This document shows positions 6,691-11,426 of a stretch of DNA of 11,426 nucleotides, one piece after another. The notes under the pieces were generated by a model. It saw nothing but the letters and a program-made list of their open reading frames with translations. It did no database searches and was not told where the DNA came from. Position 1 is the first letter of the stretch, and every line of letters starts with the position of its first letter. This DNA is from Trueperaceae bacterium. GTDB lineage: Bacteria; Deinococcota; Deinococci; Deinococcales; Trueperaceae. The stretch lies in NCBI GenBank assembly GCA_024636105.1, contig JAGXHO010000113.1, positions 1-11,426 on the forward strand, given 5' to 3'. The translations under genes were made by a program, and so were the position numbers.

Positions 6691-6720
6691 GGTTCGATGG
6701 ACCTTGGGAGGTGGCGAACC

Positions 6721-7347
<627 letters not shown>

Positions 7348-7385
7348 ACGCGGCAACCGCCTCATCGCGCGCCCAGAAGCGGCGG

Positions 7386-7391
7386 TAGACT
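7386..7391 (+). promoter_or_regulatory. -10 box for leaderless start of the glycan-folate operon
   Basis: TAGACT is followed by five bases (GACGC) and then the GTG at 7397, with no Shine-Dalgarno sequence. It is arranged as before rsmJ. It probably drives the overlapping gene set running to folK, though read-through from upp is possible. The -35 region is not recognisable. Confidence 0.55.
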
Positions 7392-7396
7392 GACGC

Positions 7397-8500
7397 GTGT
7401 CCCCCGAGTCCCTGACCCTGTACGCGCCGCTGGTGCTCGTCACGTTCGCCGTCGCGGCGCTGGTGGTCGGATGGGCCGTTCCACGGGTGCGCGACTTCGC
7501 CCTGCGCGTCGGCGCCGTCCAGGAAGGTGGCTCCGTCCACGGTCTGGGCGTGCGGTTCCATCAGGGTCGCGTGCCCAACATCGGCGGCATCGCGATCTTC
7601 GGTGGCTTCCTGGTGGCGGTACTGGTCGGGTTCGTGCTCGCGCCCGATCAGATCGACGCGTACCGCGTGCAGTTGCTGGCCATCGTCCTGGGCGGCGCGC
7701 TCATGACCCTCGTCGGGTTCGTCGACGACCTCTGGGAGGTCTCGCCGGTCGTGCGCCTCGCGACGCAGTTCGCGGCCGCCGGCATCGTCGCCATCAACGG
7801 GGTGACGATCGACTTCATCACCAACTACTTCGGCGCGGTGCCGTTCGTGTTCTTCCCCGAAGCGCTCGCCGTCACCGTGACGCTGATCTGGATCGTCGGG
7901 TTCACCAACGCGTTCAACTTCATCGACGGGCTCGACGGCCTGTCGTCCGGGATCGCGGCGATCGCCAGCCTGAGCCTGCTCGCCGTCGCGCTGCAGTTCC
8001 CCGACCGCGGGGCCTCGGTCTTGCTCCTGACGGCCGTCGCCGGAAGCGCGCTCGGGTTCCTGCGCCACAACTCGAACCCAGCGACGATCACGATGGGCGA
8101 CTCCGGCGCGTACTTCCTCGGCTACCTGCTCGCCACGGTGTCGGTCCTCGGGGCGCTCAAGGTGACCGCGGCGGTCGCGGTCGCGGCCCCGATCCTGATC
8201 CTCGCGCTCCCGGTGGTGAACATCACCCAGGTGACGCTGCGCCGTTTGCGGCGGCGCCAGAACCCGGCGCTCGCCGCGAACGACCACTTGCACGACCTGC
8301 TGCGCGTACGATCGGGCAGTCCGCGGGTCGCCGTCTACCTGCTGTGGGGGGCGACGCTCGCGTGCGGCGTGCTCGGCATGATGTTGGCGGCGACGCCGCT
8401 TCCGCTCCTGATCGCCACCATCCTCGGCAGCGTCGCGCTGCTCGTGATCGCGACCGTCTGGCGCGGGCGCGAGGCGCGGCGGGCCGCGTCTTCGGTGTGA
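7397..8500 (+). CDS. Polyprenyl-phosphate N-acetylhexosamine-1-phosphate transferase (WecA/TagO/MraY family)
   Basis: Integral membrane enzyme, 367 aa with about ten hydrophobic helices. It transfers a sugar 1-phosphate (probably GlcNAc-1-P from UDP-GlcNAc) to undecaprenyl phosphate on the cytoplasmic face, starting a lipid-linked surface glycan. Family motifs in order: RVPNIGGIAIFGG, GFVDDLWE with D110 D111 (Mg and polyprenyl site), NAFNFIDGLDGLSSG with D177 and D180, and TMGDSGAYFLGYLLA with D235. The last loop reads HLHD (297-300) where WecA/TagO proteins usually have HxHH, and NPATITMGD replaces the common PARIFMGD, so this is a divergent branch. The adjacent wecB favours a WecA/TagO role over MraY. 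The GTG start is set by the TAGACT box. It overlaps wecB by 4 bp. Confidence 0.88.
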   Translation: MSPESLTLYAPLVLVTFAVAALVVGWAVPRVRDFALRVGAVQEGGSVHGLGVRFHQGRVPNIGGIAIFGGFLVAVLVGFVLAPDQIDAYRVQLLAIVLGGALMTLVGFVDDLWEVSPVVRLATQFAAAGIVAINGVTIDFITNYFGAVPFVFFPEALAVTVTLIWIVGFTNAFNFIDGLDGLSSGIAAIASLSLLAVALQFPDRGASVLLLTAVAGSALGFLRHNSNPATITMGDSGAYFLGYLLATVSVLGALKVTAAVAVAAPILILALPVVNITQVTLRRLRRRQNPALAANDHLHDLLRVRSGSPRVAVYLLWGATLACGVLGMMLAATPLPLLIATILGSVALLVIATVWRGREARRAASSV

Positions 8501-9663
8501 GCGAAGGGTCCGGCGCCGCGATCGTCGCGGTCGCTTTCGGCACCCGACCGGAAGCCTCCAAGATGGCGCCGGTCGTGCACGCGCTCGCCGCGCACGCCGA
8601 GTTGCGCCCCTGGCTCCTCGTCACCGGTCAGCAGCGCCGCCAACTCGACCGCATGCTCGACCTGTTCGAGCTCCGCCCCGACGCGGACCTCGACGTCATG
8701 ACCGAGCGGCAGGCGCTCCCCGATCTGCTCGGTCGCATCGTGCCGGCGGCGGCGGAGCGGCTGCGCGCCCGGCGACCGGACTACGTGCTCGTCCACGGCG
8801 ACACCCTCACCACCTTCGCGGTCGCGCTCGCCGCCTTCTTCGAGGGCATCCCGGTCGCCCACGTCGAGGCGGGACTGCGCAGCTTCGACCTCGCCCAACC
8901 CTTCCCGGAGGAGGCCAACCGGCGGCTCACGGACGTGTTGACCGACCTCGACCTGCCGCCGACCGAGGCCGCGCGTGGCCACCTGTTGGCCGAGGGCAAG
9001 GACCCCGCCCGGATGGTGGTCACCGGGAACACGGCGGTCGACGCGGTCCGGTGGGCGGCGGGGCGCGCGGCGCTGCCCGAGGCGGTGAAGGAGCGCGCCG
9101 ACGGCCGAGCGCTCGTCGCCGTCACCCTGCACCGCCGCGAGAACCTGCCGGTGATGGCGGGGCTCGCCGAGGCGCTCGCGACGGCGGCGCGCGCCCACCC
9201 GGACCACCTGTTCGTGCTCCCCATGCACCGCAACCCGGTCGTTCGGGAGGCGCTGAGACCTGCCCTCGAGCCGGTGGCGAACGTGATGCTGGACGACGAT
9301 TGGGCGTACCTGGACATGGTCGGTCTGCTCCGCGAGGCGCGCCTGATCGTCACCGACTCCGGCGGCCTGCAGGAGGAGGGGGCCGCGCTGGGGGTGCCCG
9401 TCGCGGTGGTGCGCAACGTCACCGAGCGCCCCGAGGGCGTCGAGGCCGGCGCCGTGCGCCTCTTGGGCAACGACCCCGCGCGCGTCGCCGAGGCGCTGAC
9501 GGCCTTGCTGGCCGACGCCGACGCGCTCGCAGCGATGGCGGCCGCCCCCAACCCCTTCGGCGACGGCAACGCCGGAACGCGCGTAGCTGCCGCGGTGGCG
9601 TGGCGCCTCGGGCGCGGGCCGCGGCCCGCCGATTGGTCCGCCGCCGCGGTGCCCGCACGATGA
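8497..9663 (+). CDS. wecB: UDP-N-acetylglucosamine 2-epimerase (non-hydrolysing)
   Basis: Converts UDP-GlcNAc to UDP-ManNAc, the precursor for ManNAc-containing surface polymers; cytoplasmic, GT-B fold. 388 aa, near the family norm. Key residues align with E. coli WecB: R17 in GTRPEASKMAP, D102 in VHGDTLTT, E124 in HVEAGLRS, E138/E139 in FPEEANRRL, H212 in TLHRREN, then TDSGGLQEEGAALGVPV and TERPEGVEAGAVRL. The start is the GTG overlapping the upstream stop as GTGA; the catalytic core begins directly after it and no strong ribosome-binding site is seen, so translation is probably coupled. The stop overlaps the folP start (ATGA). No wecC-like dehydrogenase gene is in view, so the fate of UDP-ManNAc is unknown. 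Confidence 0.95.
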   Translation: MSEGSGAAIVAVAFGTRPEASKMAPVVHALAAHAELRPWLLVTGQQRRQLDRMLDLFELRPDADLDVMTERQALPDLLGRIVPAAAERLRARRPDYVLVHGDTLTTFAVALAAFFEGIPVAHVEAGLRSFDLAQPFPEEANRRLTDVLTDLDLPPTEAARGHLLAEGKDPARMVVTGNTAVDAVRWAAGRAALPEAVKERADGRALVAVTLHRRENLPVMAGLAEALATAARAHPDHLFVLPMHRNPVVREALRPALEPVANVMLDDDWAYLDMVGLLREARLIVTDSGGLQEEGAALGVPVAVVRNVTERPEGVEAGAVRLLGNDPARVAEALTALLADADALAAMAAAPNPFGDGNAGTRVAAAVAWRLGRGPRPADWSAAAVPAR

Positions 9664-10586
9664 CCTCCTGGCCGCACCGCCGGCACGCCCTGCGCTGGCA
9701 CCGCCCCGTTCCGGGCGCCACGCGCGACGGTGCCGGGTACGTCGTCTCCTGGTCGGGCTGTGCGGTGATGGCGGTCGTGAACGTGACCCCGGACAGCTTC
9801 TCGGACGGCGGGCGCTTCGTGGCGCCGGCGGCCGGGGCCGTCGCGGCCGCCACGACGGAGCGCGTCGACGTCGCCGCCGCCGTCGCGGTGGCCCGGCGGG
9901 CGCTCGCCGACGGCGCCTTCGTGCTCGACGTCGGCGGCGCTTCCACTCGGCCGGGTGCGCCGGCGGTGGCGCCCGAGACCGAGGCGGCGCGCGTGGTGCC
10001 CGTCGTGCGCGCGCTGAGCGCTGCGGAGCCGCATGCGCTGATCTCGGTCGACACCTCCGACCCGGACGTCGCTCGCGAGGCGATCGCCGCGGGCGCGCAC
10101 CTCGTCAACGACGTCCGCACGCTGCGCGACCCGGCGCTGCGCGTAGCGTGCGCGCAGCTGGGCGTCCCGGCCGTCGCGTCGCACCTGCGCGGCGAGCCCG
10201 CGACCATGCAGGTGGCGCCCTCGTTCCATGACGTGGTCGCCGAGGTCGGCGCCGAGCTGAGCGCGGCGCGGGCCGCGGCGTTGGCCGACGGCATGCCCGA
10301 CGTGGTGCTCGACCCCGGGATCGGCTTCGGCAAGACGACCGCCGACCATCGGGCGCTGCTGCGCGCCACCGGGGAGCTGGCGGCGCTCGGCGCGCCGCTC
10401 CTCGTCGGCGCTTCGCGCAAGCGCTTCCTCGGCGAGGTGACGGGGGAGCCCGTCGCGGCGCGGCGCGACCCGGGATCGATCGCCGTGCACCTCGAAGCGG
10501 CGGCGCGCGGCGCCGCGTTGGTGCGCGCCCACGACGTCGTCGGCCACGTGCAGGCGCTCCGAGCGAAGGGATGGATCGATGGCTAG
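9660..10586 (+). CDS. folP: Dihydropteroate synthase
   Basis: Condenses 6-hydroxymethyl-7,8-dihydropterin diphosphate with p-aminobenzoate to 7,8-dihydropteroate; it is the sulfonamide target. TIM barrel, 308 aa, somewhat long because of a 35-residue N-terminal segment and an Ala-rich insert after FSDGG. Conserved: NVTPDSFSDGG (N41-G51), DVGGASTRPGA (D90, R97), SVDTSD (D131), VNDV (N150), LDPGIGFGK (D218), GASRKRFLG (K254) and VRAHDV (R289, H291). Two usual residues differ: GGESTR is GGASTR (Ala94), and the HMRG-type loop is SHLRGEPATMQ. The core pterin and pABA residues remain, so I expect activity. The ATG overlaps the wecB stop by 4 bp; an internal GTG nearer the core is a possible alternative start. 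It overlaps folB by 8 bp. Confidence 0.95.
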   Translation: MTSWPHRRHALRWHRPVPGATRDGAGYVVSWSGCAVMAVVNVTPDSFSDGGRFVAPAAGAVAAATTERVDVAAAVAVARRALADGAFVLDVGGASTRPGAPAVAPETEAARVVPVVRALSAAEPHALISVDTSDPDVAREAIAAGAHLVNDVRTLRDPALRVACAQLGVPAVASHLRGEPATMQVAPSFHDVVAEVGAELSAARAAALADGMPDVVLDPGIGFGKTTADHRALLRATGELAALGAPLLVGASRKRFLGEVTGEPVAARRDPGSIAVHLEAAARGAALVRAHDVVGHVQALRAKGWIDG

Positions 10587-10929
10587 CATCCGGCTCGAGG
10601 GGTTGCGGTTCCACGGCTACCACGGGGTGTTCGAGGAGGAGGCGCGCTTCGGCGCTCCGTTCGTCGTCGACCTGGTGCTCGAGGCCGACCTCCCCGAGAC
10701 CGACGACCTGGCCGCGACCGTGGACTACGCGCGCGTCTACGCGCGGGTCGCCGCCGTCGTCGTCGGCACCCGCTACCGCCTGATCGAGGCGCTGGCGCAT
10801 CGCATCGCCCGCGACGCATTGGCTGAGGAACCACTGGTCCGCGCCGTGACGGTCCGCGTCCACAAACCGCACGCACCGCTCCCTGGCGTGGTCGGCGACG
10901 TGGTGGTGGAGGTGCGCCACGCGCGCTGA
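10579..10929 (+). CDS. folB: Dihydroneopterin aldolase
   Basis: Cleaves 7,8-dihydroneopterin to 6-hydroxymethyl-7,8-dihydropterin and glycolaldehyde, supplying the substrate for FolK. 116 aa, the usual length for this octameric T-fold enzyme. Active-site landmarks are present: GYHGVFEEE (13-21, with E21), TVDYARVY (Y50), LIEALAHRI (E70), and VHKPHAPLPG with the catalytic K96. The ATG lies inside the last codons of folP (8-bp overlap), 8 nt after a GAAGGGA ribosome-binding site. folK follows 19 nt after the stop in the +1-shifted frame. In some bacteria, such as Streptococcus pneumoniae (SulD), FolB and FolK are fused. Confidence 0.95.
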   Translation: MASIRLEGLRFHGYHGVFEEEARFGAPFVVDLVLEADLPETDDLAATVDYARVYARVAAVVVGTRYRLIEALAHRIARDALAEEPLVRAVTVRVHKPHAPLPGVVGDVVVEVRHAR

Positions 10930-10937
10930 AGCGGCCC

Positions 10938-10943
10938 GGGAGG
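10938..10943 (+). promoter_or_regulatory. Ribosome-binding site pointing to an AUC start of folK
   Basis: GGGAGG lies 9 nt after the folB stop and 5 nt before ATC at 10949. That is ideal spacing for initiation there, and no ATG, GTG or TTG is available in frame at this place. Confidence 0.55.
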
Positions 10944-10948
10944 CGCCG

Positions 10949-11426
10949 ATCGCCTTCGTCGCCCTCGGCGCCAACCTGGGCGACCGCACCCGCACCTTCG
11001 CGCGGGCGCTCGCCGCGCTCGCCGAGCTGGGCGCGGTCGACGCCGCCTCGAGGACCTGGACCACGGCGCCGGTGGGCGGACCGCCGGGGCAGCCGGACTA
11101 CCTCAACGCGGTCGTGCGCTGGCGCCCGGCGCGCGCGTGGGCGACACCCGCGCGCGCGCTCGCAGCGCTCCTCGCGATCGAAGCCGGGTTGGGTCGCCGC
11201 CGGCGAGAGCGTTGGGGCCCGCGGACGCTCGACCTCGACCTCCTCGATGGGGTCGGTTGGGTGGCGATGGGGCGCCGTGGCGTCGCTGCCCGACCGACCT
11301 TGCCGCACCCACGAGCGGCCGACCGCCCCTTCGTGCTCGCGCCATGGGCCGAGGTGGCGCCCGACTGGCCAGCGCTGGACGGAGCGGTTTCGGTCGCCGG
11401 CGAGCGCACGTCGGCGACGGTCGCCG
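10949..11426 (+). CDS. folK: 6-hydroxymethyl-7,8-dihydropterin pyrophosphokinase (3' end cut by window; non-canonical start)
   Basis: Transfers pyrophosphate from ATP to 6-hydroxymethyl-7,8-dihydropterin, making the FolP substrate. 159 residues are visible and the frame is open at the window edge. All family motifs are present: FVALGANLGDR at the N-terminus, YLNAV (pterin loop), IEAGLGRRRRERWGPRTLDL followed by DLL (catalytic loop with DLDLL metal ligands), and LPHPRAADRPFVLAPWAEV. The stretch between DLDLL and PHPR is rearranged (DGVGWVAMGRRGVAARPT). Homology begins at IAFVALGANLGDR, whose first codon is ATC; upstream in frame I find no ATG, GTG or TTG near the folB end, and the first in-frame GTG comes after the conserved GANLGDR. 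The start is therefore either AUC, or FolK is made as a FolB-FolK fusion by frameshift, or the sequence has an error. Confidence 0.9.
   Translation, partial: MAFVALGANLGDRTRTFARALAALAELGAVDAASRTWTTAPVGGPPGQPDYLNAVVRWRPARAWATPARALAALLAIEAGLGRRRRERWGPRTLDLDLLDGVGWVAMGRRGVAARPTLPHPRAADRPFVLAPWAEVAPDWPALDGAVSVAGERTSATVA

Overview
This 11.4 kb window is very GC-rich (roughly 70% by eye), densely packed bacterial chromosome. It is made almost entirely of housekeeping metabolism genes plus three tRNA genes with encoded CCA ends. I see no transposase, integrase, phage gene, CRISPR array or toxin-antitoxin pair. Several GTG-started genes carry a TANNNT box 5 or 6 nt before the start codon. This layout is known from leaderless genes in Deinococcus, so with the GC content and gene content I infer a member of Deinococcota (Deinococcus or Truepera-like). 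That placement is inference, because no 16S or other definitive marker is present.

Layout, left to right. Positions 1-1297 hold the 3' end of accD and all of accA, the two carboxyltransferase subunits of acetyl-CoA carboxylase, in an operon. The minus-strand rpe gene converges on accA and overlaps its end by 34 bp. A short divergent promoter region separates rpe from sseA, a two-domain thiosulfate sulfurtransferase. A perfect 14-bp hairpin lies between sseA and the convergent minus-strand gabT-like aminotransferase gene. After a 182-bp divergent gap comes a two-gene operon: rsmJ (16S rRNA methyltransferase) and a short-form 3-hydroxyacyl-CoA dehydrogenase with a replaced catalytic Asn.

Positions 6100-6700 form an RNA-gene island. 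It contains two minus-strand tRNA-Gln genes (anticodons TTG and CTG), each with its own promoter and its own near-identical hairpin terminator, then a plus-strand tRNA-Ser (CGA) with a terminator. Just after it starts upp (uracil salvage).

Positions 7386-11426 look like one translationally coupled operon. A WecA/MraY-type polyprenyl-phosphate sugar-phosphate transferase overlaps wecB (UDP-GlcNAc 2-epimerase), which overlaps folP, which overlaps folB; folK follows after 19 nt and runs off the window. The first two genes would supply lipid-linked and nucleotide-activated amino sugars for a cell-surface glycan. The last three carry out consecutive or linked steps of folate synthesis: DHNA aldolase, HPPK and DHPS. 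folK has no ATG, GTG or TTG at a usable position. Its best start is an AUC codon behind a GGGAGG ribosome-binding site.

I did not find a clearly new biological system. The points most worth a second look are the folK start, the leaderless-type promoters, the duplicated tRNA-Gln/terminator cassette, the variant dehydrogenase active site and the envelope-folate operon.
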